A stretch of 64,000 nucleotides of DNA from Roseovarius marisflavi. GTDB lineage: Bacteria; Pseudomonadota; Alphaproteobacteria; Rhodobacterales; Rhodobacteraceae. This document shows, in pieces, positions 24,625 through 34,014 of the stretch. Position numbers and translations under genes: made by a program. How positions within the stretch are numbered: the stretch's first letter is position 1; every line of letters starts with the position of its first letter. The stretch spans positions 48,029 through 112,028 of the forward strand of contig NZ_FRBN01000012.1 in NCBI RefSeq assembly GCF_900142625.1. Direction: 5' to 3'. The notes beneath the pieces were generated by a model, which did not search any database, was not told the DNA's origin, and saw only the letters and a program-made list of their open reading frames with translations.

Positions 24625-25444
24625 GGGGTTCGCGCCGGCCAAGATCAATCTGACACTTCACGTGACAGGGCGCCGGGGCGATGGCTATCACCTGTTGGAT
24701 TCGCTTGTTGTTTTTGCCGATTTTGGTGACAGGATCACCGTTCGCCCGGCCACGGCGACCCGTCTGACGGTGACCGGGCCAATGGCGCCGGGGGTGCCAG
24801 TGGATGCCGGAAATCTTGTTGTGAAAGCCGCCGCTTTGATCGGTGTCACGGCCGACATCACCCTTGAAAAGCACCTGCCTGCGGCCGCCGGCATTGGCGG
24901 TGGGTCAAGCGACGGGGCCGCGACCCTGCGTGCCTTGGCCGAAATGGCGGGCGTGACGGTGCCGCGCGATGTGCTGTCGCTTGGGGCGGATGTGCCGGTT
25001 TGTCTTGCAGGCGGCGCGGCGCGGATGCGCGGTATTGGCGAGGATGTGACCCCGGTTGCCGGGGTGCCACCGCTTTACGCGGTTCTGGTCAATCCGGGCG
25101 TGGCTTTGGCGACGCCTGCGGTCTTTGCCGGGCTGACAACGCGCGACAATCCGGCGATGCCCAACCCTTTGCCGACCTGGCCAGACGCCGCGGCCTTCGT
25201 GTCGTGGCTGGGCCCGCAGCGCAACGATTTGCAGGCCCCCGCTATTGCCGCAGAGCCGGTCATCGCAGAGGTGCTTGAGACCTTGCTTGATACGCCTGGA
25301 TGCCAGTTGGCGCGCATGTCGGGGTCGGGGGCCACCTGCTTTGGCCTCTATGACAGCGCCGAATGCGCCTCTGCCGCCGCTGGACGGCTGGCGCAGGATC
25401 GCCCCGGCTGGTGGGTGATGGCAACCCGGCTAAACGCCGCTTAG
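24611..25444 (+). CDS. ispE: 4-diphosphocytidyl-2-C-methyl-D-erythritol kinase
   Basis: A 277-residue GHMP kinase: FAPAKINLTLHVTGRRGDGYH at the start, the ATP loop LPAAAGIGGGSSDGAATLRAL, and the C-terminal motif ARMSGSGATCFGLY. It phosphorylates CDP-ME in the MEP isoprenoid pathway. It overlaps the TPR gene upstream and meets the polyprenyl synthase gene tail-to-tail with a four-base overlap (25441-25444), so two isoprenoid genes converge here. Confidence 0.95.
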   Translation: MTVVEGFAPAKINLTLHVTGRRGDGYHLLDSLVVFADFGDRITVRPATATRLTVTGPMAPGVPVDAGNLVVKAAALIGVTADITLEKHLPAAAGIGGGSSDGAATLRALAEMAGVTVPRDVLSLGADVPVCLAGGAARMRGIGEDVTPVAGVPPLYAVLVNPGVALATPAVFAGLTTRDNPAMPNPLPTWPDAAAFVSWLGPQRNDLQAPAIAAEPVIAEVLETLLDTPGCQLARMSGSGATCFGLYDSAECASAAAGRLAQDRPGWWVMATRLNAA

Positions 25445-26442
25445 TTGACCCGAGCCACCACGTAATCTGCCAGATCAAGCAGCATCTGGCGCACCGGATG
25501 CTCGGGCAGGGCAGCGAGTGCGGTTTTGGAGCGTGCCGCCCATTCCAGCGCCTCTTGCCGTGTCTGATCAAGCGCGCCATGCGTGTTCAGCAACCCTATC
25601 GCATGCTCAAGATCACCGTCGCGCTGATCGCCCTTTTCGATCACTCGCTTCCAGAATGCGCGCTCTTCGGTGTCGGCGGCGGCAATAGCCTTGATCACCG
25701 GCAGGGTCAGCTTGCGTTCGCGAAAATCATCGCCAACGTTCTTGCCCGTGGCCTTGGCGTCGCCCTGATAATCCAACAGATCATCAACGATCTGAAACGC
25801 AATCCCAAGGGCATCGCCATACTCAAACAGCGCCTTGATCTGATTCTCGGGGGCATCGGCAATCACCCCGCCCACTTCGGTGGCCGCAGAAAACAGAGCG
25901 GCGGTCTTGCCGCGCACCACTTGCAGGTAAATATCCTCGGTCGTGGCAAGGTCGCGCGCCGCCGTCAGTTGCAGCACCTCGCCCTCGGCAATCGTCGCCG
26001 AGGCATTGGCAAGGATATCCAGCACCCGAAGCGAGCCGGGTTCGACCATCAATTGAAACGCGCGCGCGAACAGATAATCGCCGACAAGGACGCTTGATTT
26101 GTTATCCCAAAGCAGGTTGGCGGTGGGCCGCCCGCGCCGCTGTGCGCTTTCATCCACCACATCGTCATGCAAAAGCGTGGCGGTGTGAATGAACTCGACC
26201 GTGGCGGCCAGGTGAACGTCATACTCGCCGTCATAGCCACACAGATCCGCCGCCGCGAGCGTCAGCATCGGGCGCAGACGCTTGCCGCCCGCCTCGACCA
26301 GATGCGCGGTAACCTGCGGAATGCGCGGCGCATGCCGCGAGGCCATGCGCGCCCGAATCAGAGTATTGACCGCCTCCATCTTGCTCGCAAGATGTGCGGC
26401 CAGTTGTTCGTGCGGCTTGGTGGCGGCGTGATCCAATCCCAT
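25441..26442 (-). CDS. Long-chain polyprenyl diphosphate synthase
   Basis: A 333-residue trans-prenyltransferase with both aspartate-rich motifs: LLHDDVVDESAQRRG (first) and FQIVDDLLDYQGD (second), plus GGKRLRPML. It condenses IPP onto FPP to build the ubiquinone side chain (octa- to decaprenyl; Rhodobacterales mostly make Q-10). ATG 26442 preceded by GGAG fixes the start. Nearby coq9 and ETF-QO fit a ubiquinone-rich respiration. Chain length cannot be read from sequence alone. Confidence 0.93.
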   Translation of the reverse strand: MGLDHAATKPHEQLAAHLASKMEAVNTLIRARMASRHAPRIPQVTAHLVEAGGKRLRPMLTLAAADLCGYDGEYDVHLAATVEFIHTATLLHDDVVDESAQRRGRPTANLLWDNKSSVLVGDYLFARAFQLMVEPGSLRVLDILANASATIAEGEVLQLTAARDLATTEDIYLQVVRGKTAALFSAATEVGGVIADAPENQIKALFEYGDALGIAFQIVDDLLDYQGDAKATGKNVGDDFRERKLTLPVIKAIAAADTEERAFWKRVIEKGDQRDGDLEHAIGLLNTHGALDQTRQEALEWAARSKTALAALPEHPVRQMLLDLADYVVARVN

Positions 26443-26498
26443 AACACTCCTGTCAACACCACTCGACAAATCGCCTTTGGTGTCCTTATGTCGGTCCC

Positions 26499-26714
26499 AT
26501 GAAACAGCTTTTACGCACCAATGATCTGACGTCCATCGCTTTTGCACAGGCCTTGCTTCAGGGGGAGGGTATAGACTGCTTTGAAATAGACGTAAATATG
26601 AGCAGCCTTGAGGGATCAATCGGGATTTTTCCGCGTCGCCTTATGGTGGCGGATGGCGATTACAAAGCGGCGCGCGTGGCGCTTCTTGATAATGGGTTCG
26701 ACCTTGAGGCGTGA
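26499..26714 (+). CDS. DUF2007 domain protein
   Basis: A 71-residue protein: MKQLLRTNDLTSIAFAQALLQGEGIDCFEID matches the DUF2007 start (x-x-L-x-x-T-N-D-x-x-x-x-x-x-x-x-L-x-x-x-G-I), with the end RRLMVADGDYKAARVALL. Described as a putative signal-transducing domain resembling GlnB; role unknown. It is divergent from the polyprenyl synthase (56 bases between starts) and overlaps the methyltransferase gene downstream, suggesting coupled translation. Confidence 0.85.
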   Translation: MKQLLRTNDLTSIAFAQALLQGEGIDCFEIDVNMSSLEGSIGIFPRRLMVADGDYKAARVALLDNGFDLEA

Positions 26715-27477
26715 CGGCTTTGACGCGACCGAGCTAAGCCATGACGCCTTTCTTGGGGGGCGTCTTGTGATTGCCCAACCCAAAGTCGGCTATCGCGCCG
26801 GGGTCGATCCGGTTCTTCTTGCCGCCAGCGTGCCTGCGCGCGCGGGCGAGCGGGTGCTTGATCTGGGGTGTGGCGGGGGTGTTGCGGGGCTGTGCCTTGC
26901 GGCGCGGGTGCCGGGCCTTCGTCTGGCCGGGCTAGAGGTGCAACCGGTCTATGCCAACCTTGCGCGGCGCAATGCAAAGGCAAATGATATCGCGCTTGAT
27001 GTGGTCACGGGCGATTTGTCAAACATGCCCGACGCCCTGCGCCAGCAGCAATTTGACCATGTCATCGCCAACCCGCCCTATTTTGACCGCCGCCAGAGCA
27101 CCGCCGCGCGCGACGCGGGCCGCGAACGGGCCATGGGCGAGGACCTTTCGCTTGGCGATTGGGTAAGCGCGGCGGCGCGGCGGGTGGCGCAAAAGGGCTG
27201 CGTCACCTTTATCCAGCGCGCCGAACGGTTGCCTGATCTTATGGCCGCCGCCGCGATGCATTTGGGAAGTCTTGAGGTCTTGCCGCTGATTCCCCGGCGC
27301 GGTCGTGCGGCGCGGCTCGTTCTGTTGCGTGGGCGAAAAGGCGGGCGGGCCGGTTTTCGCCTGCACGATGGCTGGCTCTTGCATGAGGGCCCCGAGCACG
27401 TGCAGGGCGGCGAAAAATATACCGATCTCACCGATCAGGTGCTGCGAAATGCGGCGGCCTTGTCTTTCCCGGCCTGA
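26692..27477 (+). CDS. trmN6: tRNA1(Val) adenine-N6-methyltransferase-like protein
   Basis: About 261 residues. SAM site VLDLGCGGGVAGLCLAARV (motif I) and the N6-adenine catalytic motif NPPYFDR in VIANPPYF, with RLPDLMAAAAMHLGSLEVL and LLRGRKGGRAGFRLH at the end: the TrmN6/YfiC layout, methylating A37 of tRNA-Val. The start is uncertain: ATG 26692 overlaps DUF2007 by 23 bases; TTG 26704 is another option. No good ribosome binding site, so coupled translation is likely. Confidence 0.88.
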   Translation: MGSTLRRDGFDATELSHDAFLGGRLVIAQPKVGYRAGVDPVLLAASVPARAGERVLDLGCGGGVAGLCLAARVPGLRLAGLEVQPVYANLARRNAKANDIALDVVTGDLSNMPDALRQQQFDHVIANPPYFDRRQSTAARDAGRERAMGEDLSLGDWVSAAARRVAQKGCVTFIQRAERLPDLMAAAAMHLGSLEVLPLIPRRGRAARLVLLRGRKGGRAGFRLHDGWLLHEGPEHVQGGEKYTDLTDQVLRNAAALSFPA

Positions 27478-27591
27478 TTTATCGACAATTCTATCGGAAA
27501 ATATCCGCTTATGCTGCGCCCGCAGCGTGACAGATTTGTAAAACTGTGGTGGACTGGTGGTGTTGACTTTAAACCGAAGAGGAGACGGCCC

Positions 27592-27762
27592 ATGAGCTTG
27601 AGTTCACACATCGAGGAACTGAAGAAAAAACATATCATGCTCTCGGAACAGGTGGAGGTGGCACAACGCGCCCCGGGCACCAGCACTTTGGAAATTGCTG
27701 AACTCAAGAAACAAAAACTGCGCTTGAAGGAAGAGATCGAAAGGCTCTCGGTTTCGGCCTGA
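27592..27762 (+). CDS. YdcH family small protein (DUF465)
   Basis: A 56-residue helical protein: MSLSSHIEELKKKHIMLSEQ, then LEIAELKKQKLRLKEEIERL. The last part is the DUF465 signature (L-K-K-x-K-L-x-L-K-D/E-x-I). A short coiled-coil, probably a dimer, of unknown function. ATG 27592 is preceded by GAGGAG. A bidirectional terminator follows at 27865. Confidence 0.88.
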   Translation: MSLSSHIEELKKKHIMLSEQVEVAQRAPGTSTLEIAELKKQKLRLKEEIERLSVSA

Positions 27763-27864
27763 TCCCCTTGCAGTAGCATCGCCTATCACGCCCTGCGGGC
27801 CTTGACGGCTGGCAGGGACGGTCACAATCAAGGCGATGACGGCACGAAGATTCACTCTTACGGA

Positions 27865-27893
27865 AAAGGGCCGGTCACATGGACCGGCCCTTT
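27865..27893. terminator. Bidirectional terminator
   Basis: AAAGGGCCGGT and ACCGGCCCTTT make an 11-bp stem with a 7-base loop, flanked by A and T runs on either side. It separates the plus-strand YdcH gene from the minus-strand phbB, and can end both. Confidence 0.85.
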
Positions 27894-27925
27894 GTTATTT
27901 TTAGCTGTGCAAATTGCACTGCGCA

Positions 27926-28648
27926 TTATGAGAAGAACTGTGCGCCGTTGGCCGAAATGGTTGAGCCATTGATAAAGCTGGCATCCTCGGACGCAAGGAA
28001 GGTCACGCAGCGGGCGATTTCCTCGGGTTCGCCAAGGCGACCGGCCGGGATCTGTGCGATGATCGATTCGCGCACTTTCTCGGGTACGGCCATGACCATT
28101 TCGGTCGCGATATAGCCGGGGCAAACGGCGTTGGCGGTGATGCCGGCGCGCGCGCCTTCTTGTGCGAGGCTGCGCACGATGCCGATGTCGCCGGCCTTGG
28201 TTGCGGCATAGTTCACTTGCGCGAACTGACCCTTTTGGCCATTGACCGAGCTGATGACGATGACGCGACCGAATTTACGCTCGCGCATGCCGCTCCAGAC
28301 CGGGTGAACCGTGTTGAAAACACCGGTCAGGTTGGTGTCGATTACCTGATGCCACTGATCGGGCGTCATCTTGTGGAACGGGGCATCGCGGGTGATGCCG
28401 GCATTGGCGACAACGATGTCGATGGGGCCGATTTCGGCCTCGACACGTGCGATGCCGGCGGCGCTTTCGTCATAGTCGGCGACGTTCCATTTGTAGGTTT
28501 TGATGCCGGTTTCGGCGGTGAAGGCGGCGGCGGCCTCATCATTGCCGGCATAGGTTGCGGCGACGTTGTGTCCTTCGGCTTTCAGGGCTTTCGAGATGGC
28601 CGCGCCGATTCCGCGTGTTCCCCCGGTGACGAGTGCAGTTCTTGCCAT
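27926..28648 (-). CDS. phbB: Acetoacetyl-CoA reductase
   Basis: A 240-residue SDR: MARTALVTGGTRGIGAAISK (NADPH site T-G-G-x-R-G-I-G), NAG motif VVANAGITRD, catalytic Ser in VIVISSVNGQKGQ and Y-x-x-x-K in NYAATKAG. G-Q-F-A-Q-V-N-Y is typical of PhbB. It reduces acetoacetyl-CoA to (R)-3-hydroxybutyryl-CoA for polyhydroxybutyrate. Start ATG 28648 follows GGAGG. It lies 190 bases after phbA, with a terminator between them. Confidence 0.95.
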   Translation of the reverse strand: MARTALVTGGTRGIGAAISKALKAEGHNVAATYAGNDEAAAAFTAETGIKTYKWNVADYDESAAGIARVEAEIGPIDIVVANAGITRDAPFHKMTPDQWHQVIDTNLTGVFNTVHPVWSGMRERKFGRVIVISSVNGQKGQFAQVNYAATKAGDIGIVRSLAQEGARAGITANAVCPGYIATEMVMAVPEKVRESIIAQIPAGRLGEPEEIARCVTFLASEDASFINGSTISANGAQFFS

Positions 28649-28782
28649 GGTGTCCTCCAATCTGGCTTAGGTGTTGGTAACTTGGTTACTATTGTGTGTC
28701 TGGATGCGCAACATTATTGCGCGGTAAAAGTCCCGGCAGGCGATCAACTCTGTAAAGAAAAATGCCTTTGGCCTTTGAAAAA

Positions 28783-28804
28783 GGGGCGCCGTTTCGGGCG
28801 CCCC
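28783..28804 (-). terminator. Terminator between phbA and phbB
   Basis: GGGGCGCC and GGGCGCCCC form an 8-bp stem, followed on the minus strand by TTTTT. It sits just after the phbA stop (28839), so phbB probably depends on read-through or its own promoter. Confidence 0.8.
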
Positions 28805-28838
28805 GTTCACTGCGAATCGCAGAGTGGCCCGACTAGGT

Positions 28839-30014
28839 TCAGGGGCGCTCGACGCAGAGCGCGACACCCATGCCACCACCGATGCAAAGCGTGGCAAGGC
28901 CGCGCTTGGCGCCGCGACGCTTCATTTCGAACAGCAGAGTGTTCAGAACCCGGCAGCCCGAGGCACCAATCGGATGGCCGATCGCAATCGCGCCACCATT
29001 CACGTTAACGATCTCCGGATCCCAGCCCATCTCTTTGTTGACGGCACAGGCCTGTGCGGCAAAGGCTTCGTTGGCTTCGACAAGGTCGAGATCCTTAACC
29101 GACCAGCCGGCTTTTTCGAGCGCTTTATGGCTGGCGTGGATCGGGCCCGCACCCATGATCGAGGGGTCAAGACCGGCGGTGGCATAGGATGCGATGCGCG
29201 CCAGCGGATCAATCCCGCGGCGCTCGGCTTCATCGGCACTCATCAACAGGGTGGCGGCGGCCCCGTCATTCAGGCCGCTGGCATTGGCGGCTGTCACGCT
29301 GCCGTCCTTGGTGAAGGCCGGGCGCAGTTTTTGCATGGCTTCCATGGTCGCGCCGTGGCGGATGTATTCGTCTTTATCGACGATGATGTCGCCCTTGCGG
29401 GTCTTGACGGTAAAGGCCATGACCTCGTCGTCAAACCTGCCGGCTTTCTGCGCGGCTTCGGCCTTGTTCTGGCTGGCGACGGCGAACTCATCCTGCATGT
29501 CGCGGGTGATCTGCCATTTGTCAGCAACGTTTTCGGCGGTCTGACCCATGTGATAGTTGTTGAACGCATCCCAGAGACCATCGCGGATCATCGTGTCGAT
29601 ATATTTCATATCACCCATTTTGTGCCCTGCGCGCAGGTTGGCGGCATGGGGGCTGAGGGTCATGTTTTCCTGGCCGCCGGCACAGACGATGGCGGCATCG
29701 CCAAGCTGAATATGCTGGGCCCCGAGGGCCACGGCGCGAAGACCCGAGCCACAGACCTGGTTGATGCTCCAGGCAGAGCTTTCAATCGGCAGGCCGGCAT
29801 TGATATGCGCCTGGCGGGCGGGGTTTTGCCCCTGCGCCGCAGTCAGAACCTGGCCGAGAATGGTTTCGGAAACTTCGGATTTGTCGATCCCGGCGCGGGC
29901 GACAACCTCTTCTAGAACGGCGGCACCCAGATCATGTGCGGGTGTGTTGGCGAATGCGCCGCCGAATGATCCGACAGCTGTACGGGCTGCGGATGCGATT
30001 ACTACGTTGGTCAT
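28839..30014 (-). CDS. phbA: Acetyl-CoA C-acetyltransferase
   Basis: A 391-residue thiolase. Nucleophile Cys88 in [19 protein letters not shown], catalytic His in [14 protein letters not shown] and second Cys in [11 protein letters not shown]. It condenses two acetyl-CoA to acetoacetyl-CoA, the first step of polyhydroxybutyrate synthesis, or runs in reverse in breakdown. Length and motifs match biosynthetic thiolases. Start ATG 30014 with GGAGGAC upstream. The PHB synthase is not in the window. Confidence 0.96.
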   Translation of the reverse strand: MTNVVIASAARTAVGSFGGAFANTPAHDLGAAVLEEVVARAGIDKSEVSETILGQVLTAAQGQNPARQAHINAGLPIESSAWSINQVCGSGLRAVALGAQHIQLGDAAIVCAGGQENMTLSPHAANLRAGHKMGDMKYIDTMIRDGLWDAFNNYHMGQTAENVADKWQITRDMQDEFAVASQNKAEAAQKAGRFDDEVMAFTVKTRKGDIIVDKDEYIRHGATMEAMQKLRPAFTKDGSVTAANASGLNDGAAATLLMSADEAERRGIDPLARIASYATAGLDPSIMGAGPIHASHKALEKAGWSVKDLDLVEANEAFAAQACAVNKEMGWDPEIVNVNGGAIAIGHPIGASGCRVLNTLLFEMKRRGAKRGLATLCIGGGMGVALCVERP

Positions 30015-30153
30015 GTGTGTCCTCCACCAGGAAATGCCAGCGCAGAGGGGCGCGCGGGATGCCTACACTAGGTGTGGAGCCCGAAGCCGTCTCTGCCTTT
30101 ACGTGGCGTCATATAGTATATGCCGCATTGCGGCAACGGACGGAGTGTCACAT

Positions 30154-30990
30154 TCAAGCGCTGGCCTGGTCAAGAGCACTATCAAGCCAGGGCGGCCTTA
30201 TCGTCGGGGCACCAAAGTAATATCCCTGAAGACAGTCGATCCCAAGCTCTGTCAGATAGGCGGCGTCGGCGGGCTTTTCGACGCTCTCGGCGACGGTGAC
30301 CATATCGAATTGCTGACCAACACTGGTCAGGGCGGCGGTCAGCACCTGATTATCGGTGTCATTGGCGATATCGCGAATGAACTGTCCGTCGATCTTGAGG
30401 ATGTCAAAGTAGAAATCCTTGAGATAGCGAAACGAGGTATATCCCGCGCCGAAATCATCAAGCGCAAAGCTGATTCCCTTGCGCTGCAATTCATTCATGA
30501 AGCCAATCACCAGTTCAGGCACAAGCATCGCCGAACTTTCGGTAATCTCAAGAATAAGCCGCTCGGCAATTGTCGGGTCTTCGCCAAGACCACGTTTGAG
30601 AGTGCGCATCCAGCGGGTATAGCCGATCGAGCGGGCAGACATATTGATCGCCAGCCGCAAATCAGGATATTCTGTTAGCGTCTTCAGACCCTTTTCCAGC
30701 GCCAGACAGTCAACGATTCGGCCGGTTTCGGTTGTTTCTATCTCGTTTATGAATTCCCGCGCAGGAATGACCCGACCGGTGTCATCCAGAACCCGAATCA
30801 ACCCCTCGTAAAAGGCCGGTTTGTCTTGCCTGCCCGCAGGCACGACCGCCTGATAGGCCAACATGACCTGTTTATGCTGCACTGCCTGATTGACCATATC
30901 TATGACCGACCGATCCCGCGCCGTGATGGCATAGGCGAGCGGGTTGTCATGCCCGGCCGGAACGTCTGCCCATTTATTTTTCTGCCCCAT
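30154..30990 (-). CDS. EAL domain protein (c-di-GMP phosphodiesterase)
   Basis: A 278-residue protein that is essentially one EAL domain, without GGDEF or sensor. The signature is YEGLIRV, so Ala is Gly (EGL) while the metal-binding Glu stays. Other conserved sites are present: INMSARS (Asn), LEITESSAM (Glu), FALDDFGAGYTSF (Asp-Asp), LKIDGQFI (Lys), AESVE and CLQGYYFGAP. Activity is therefore likely: c-di-GMP to pGpG. ATG 30990 is chosen because GGAG lies 6 bases upstream; ATG 31029 lacks this. Input for regulation is not visible. Confidence 0.88.
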   Translation of the reverse strand: MGQKNKWADVPAGHDNPLAYAITARDRSVIDMVNQAVQHKQVMLAYQAVVPAGRQDKPAFYEGLIRVLDDTGRVIPAREFINEIETTETGRIVDCLALEKGLKTLTEYPDLRLAINMSARSIGYTRWMRTLKRGLGEDPTIAERLILEITESSAMLVPELVIGFMNELQRKGISFALDDFGAGYTSFRYLKDFYFDILKIDGQFIRDIANDTDNQVLTAALTSVGQQFDMVTVAESVEKPADAAYLTELGIDCLQGYYFGAPTIRPPWLDSALDQASA

Positions 30991-31095
30991 GCGTATCTCC
31001 GAAATGGCGTGCTTCACAAGTTGCGCCATTTCCGTTAAGCAAGGCTTAAAGTTTTGATTTTAAACATATTTGCTTGAGTTCGGGAAAAAGGGGGC

Positions 31096-31686
31096 ATGGG
31101 CGCAATGGAAAGATGCGGTTGGGTTGGAATGGATGCGCTTTATGAGGCCTATCACGATACCGATTGGGGTGTGCCCGAATATGACAGTCGCGCGCTCTGG
31201 GAAAAGCTTATCCTCGACGGGTTTCAGGCGGGGCTGAGCTGGATCACCATCCTGCGCAAGCGAGAGAATTTTCGCGCGGCCTTTCAAGGGTTTGACCCGA
31301 ATATCATTGCCACATGGGGCGAGGAGGACGTGCTGCGCCTGTTGGCTGATCCGGGCATCATCCGTCACCGGGGCAAGATCGAGGCGGCGATTGGAAATGC
31401 CCGCGTCTGGCAACAGATCGAGGCCGAGGGCGGGTTCGACAGTTACCTCTGGGATTATGTCGGTGGCGCCCCCATTCAGAACCAGTGGCAGAGCCTGTCA
31501 GAGGTCCCGACGCAGACCGATCTTTCCGTAAAAATTTCCAAAGATTTGAAGAAACGGGGGTTCAAATTCTGCGGACCAACCATCGTCTATGCCTTCATGC
31601 AGGCGGTTGGCATGGTCAATGATCACCTTGTCACCTGCCCCTGTCATGTGCCGGTTGCAAGGCTTGGACAATCAAAGCGCCCCTGA
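31096..31686 (+). CDS. tag: DNA-3-methyladenine glycosylase I
   Basis: A 196-residue protein: the near-N-terminal RCGWVGMDALYEAYHDTDWG is the Tag signature, with the substrate pocket region LILDGFQAGLSWITILRKRENF and the late zinc-binding part FVGPT-like FCGPTIVYAFMQAVGMVNDH, CPCH. It excises 3-methyladenine from alkylated DNA. Divergent from the EAL gene. ATG 31096 follows AAAAGGGGG; ATG 31105 is an alternative. Confidence 0.95.
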   Translation: MGAMERCGWVGMDALYEAYHDTDWGVPEYDSRALWEKLILDGFQAGLSWITILRKRENFRAAFQGFDPNIIATWGEEDVLRLLADPGIIRHRGKIEAAIGNARVWQQIEAEGGFDSYLWDYVGGAPIQNQWQSLSEVPTQTDLSVKISKDLKKRGFKFCGPTIVYAFMQAVGMVNDHLVTCPCHVPVARLGQSKRP

Positions 31687-31788
31687 TCTGCGCGCGAGAC
31701 ACGGCGGGTATGCGCCCGATGCCCCGGAAAGGTGTGTAATTCCCGCGCGAATCCTATATGTGGATGCATCCATACCCTAACCGCGCGA

Positions 31789-32976
31789 ATGACCATGACC
31801 CAGACTGCCCCAATCACGCAGGACGTGCTGACAATCCCCCGCAAAATGCCCGAGGGGCCGATGAACCTTGTCGGCCTGACCCGAGAGCAGATGCGCGAGG
31901 TGCTGATCGCGCATGGAACGCCGGAAAAACAGGCCAAGATGCGGGTCGGCCAGATCTGGCAGTGGATTTACGGCTGGGGCGTGCGTGATTTCGCCGAAAT
32001 GACCAACCTGTCCAAGGCCTTTCGCGCCGAGCTTGCCGAGAGTTTCGTGATCGCCATCCCCGAGGTCGTCAGCAAACAGGTCAGCGAAGACGGCACCCGC
32101 AAATACCTTGTGCGCATCAATGGCGGTCACGAGGTCGAAGTCGTCTATATCCCCGAAGAATCGCGCGGCACCCTGTGCATTTCCTCCCAGGTTGGCTGTA
32201 CCCTGACCTGTTCGTTCTGCCACACCGGCACGCAAAAGCTGGTGCGCAACCTGACGGCCGGGGAAATCATCGGCCAGGTGATGATGGCGCGCGACGATCT
32301 GAATGAATGGCCCGAACCGGGCGCGCCCAAGGATGAAACCCGGCTTTTGTCCAACATCGTTCTGATGGGTATGGGCGAGCCGCTTTATAATTTTGAAAAC
32401 GTCCGCGACGCGATGAAGATCGCGATGGACCCGGAAGGGATTCAGCTCTCGCGGCGTCGCATTACCCTGTCGACCTCAGGCGTTGTGCCGGAAATTGCGC
32501 GCACGGCGCAGGAAATCGGCTGTCAGCTGGCGATTTCCTTTCACGCCACCACCGACGAGGTGCGCGACCGTCTTGTGCCGATCAACAAGAAATGGAACCT
32601 TGAGGCGTTGCTTGAGGCCCTGCGCAGCTATCCCAAGGTCAGCAACTCCGAGCGCATTACCTTTGAATATGTGATGCTGAAGGGCGTCAATGACAGCGAC
32701 GCGGATGCGCACCGCCTTATCCGCCTGATCGAGGGCATTCCGGCCAAGATCAACCTTATTCCGTTCAACGAATGGCCCGGCGCCCCCTATGAGCGCTCAA
32801 GCAACAACCGGATTCGCGCCTTTGCCGACATCATCTACAACGCCGGCTACGCAAGCCCGATCCGCACCCCCCGCGGCGAGGATATCATGGCCGCCTGCGG
32901 CCAGCTCAAATCAGCCACCGAACGTGCCCGAAAATCCCGGCGCGAGATCGAGGCCGATGCCGGGCTTGGCGGCTAG
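31789..32976 (+). CDS. rlmN: 23S rRNA (A2503-C2)/tRNA (A37-C2) methyltransferase RlmN
   Basis: A 395-residue radical SAM enzyme. The 4Fe-4S site is CTLTCSFC (Cys137, 141, 144), followed by [20 protein letters not shown], the GMGEPL motif ([12 protein letters not shown]) and the C-terminal resolving cysteine in MAACGQL. It methylates A2503 of 23S rRNA and A37 of some tRNAs by a methyl-cysteine mechanism. ATG 31789 gives the usual length; the Shine-Dalgarno is weak. Confidence 0.96.
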   Translation: MTMTQTAPITQDVLTIPRKMPEGPMNLVGLTREQMREVLIAHGTPEKQAKMRVGQIWQWIYGWGVRDFAEMTNLSKAFRAELAESFVIAIPEVVSKQVSEDGTRKYLVRINGGHEVEVVYIPEESRGTLCISSQVGCTLTCSFCHTGTQKLVRNLTAGEIIGQVMMARDDLNEWPEPGAPKDETRLLSNIVLMGMGEPLYNFENVRDAMKIAMDPEGIQLSRRRITLSTSGVVPEIARTAQEIGCQLAISFHATTDEVRDRLVPINKKWNLEALLEALRSYPKVSNSERITFEYVMLKGVNDSDADAHRLIRLIEGIPAKINLIPFNEWPGAPYERSSNNRIRAFADIIYNAGYASPIRTPRGEDIMAACGQLKSATERARKSRREIEADAGLGG

Positions 32977-33054
32977 GCCGACGCAAGGTCAGGGTCGATA
33001 CCCGGTGGTTGCCCTGTTAGGCTGCTCTCTCGATTTGTGAAAGGCAACCATACC

Positions 33055-34014
33055 ATGCCCGAGTTTACCCCTCTGCCGCAGCCCCTTAACGCCAAGGGCA
33101 ATCCCCGCCTTGTCGGTGTCGAGATCGAGCTTGGCGGCTTGGATGAAGCCCGCGTCGCACGCATTTGCGCCGATACGCTTGGCGGGACGGCCAAACAGGG
33201 CGACGGCCCGTTCTGGACAATCACAGACAGCGAAATCGGCGATGTCGAAATTTACCTCGACGTCTTCCTGCGCAATGCCCAGCAAAGCAAGCTGCGCGAT
33301 CTGGCACTTGATATCGGCCGCGAGGTGATCCCGGTTGAAATCGTGACCGAGCCTTTGGATCACGCAGGCCTGTGTCGGCTTGATGACCTGCGCGCCGCCC
33401 TGCGCGCGGCGGGCGGATTGGGAAGCGGTGCCGGCTGGTTCTTTGGCTTCGGCCTGCACCTCAACATCGAAATCGCAAGTGCTGCTGACGCCGATATCGT
33501 GCATCCGCTTCTGGCCTATGCCCTGATCGAGGATTGGATTCGCACCGCCAACCCGATTGACGATGCGCGCCGTGTTCTGCCCTTTACCGATCCTTACCCG
33601 ACCGACTTTGTGCGCGCGCTTATCGCCGCCGGGCCGGGCGCCAGCCGCGATCAGGTGACTGGCATTTACCTTGAACACACCCCAAGCCGAAATCGCGGCC
33701 TCGATATGCTGCCAATCTTTGCGCACTTCGATCCCGGCCGGATCGCGGCGGCGATTTCCGACAAGACATCGGCGCGCCCGACCTTTCACTTTCGCCTGCC
33801 CGATTGCCGCATAGACGAGGCCGACTGGTCCATTGCCGATGAATGGAACCGCTGGCTTTTGGTCGAGCGCGTGGCGCAGGACGCCGACTTGCTGGCAGAG
33901 CTGTCCAGGGCCTGGGACGATGATCACGGGGTTCTGACCCTGAGCCGCAAAAGCTGGGCGGCGCGCTGTGGCTCGATTCTCAAGGCGGCGGGGCTTGACG
34001 GTATTTCTGCATGA
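33055..34014 (+). CDS. Amidoligase family protein
   Basis: A 319-residue protein of the amidoligase enzyme family (COOH-NH2 ligases related to glutamine synthetase and glutamate-cysteine ligase). The start region VGVEIELGGL carries the family metal-binding Glu pair (G-x-E-I-E-x), and FGFGLHLNIEI the following G-x-H-x-N-x-x; TYPTDF-like LPFTDPYPTDFVRAL and RPTFHFRLPDCRIDE are further conserved segments. These enzymes form amide or peptide bonds with ATP. ATG 33055 has AAAGG upstream. It overlaps the C26 hydrolase gene by four bases (ATGA). Substrate unknown. Confidence 0.85.
   Translation: MPEFTPLPQPLNAKGNPRLVGVEIELGGLDEARVARICADTLGGTAKQGDGPFWTITDSEIGDVEIYLDVFLRNAQQSKLRDLALDIGREVIPVEIVTEPLDHAGLCRLDDLRAALRAAGGLGSGAGWFFGFGLHLNIEIASAADADIVHPLLAYALIEDWIRTANPIDDARRVLPFTDPYPTDFVRALIAAGPGASRDQVTGIYLEHTPSRNRGLDMLPIFAHFDPGRIAAAISDKTSARPTFHFRLPDCRIDEADWSIADEWNRWLLVERVAQDADLLAELSRAWDDDHGVLTLSRKSWAARCGSILKAAGLDGISA

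Noticed and set aside
25363..26097. Plus-strand frame antisense to the polyprenyl synthase
   Set aside because: Lacks start signals and any recognisable domain.
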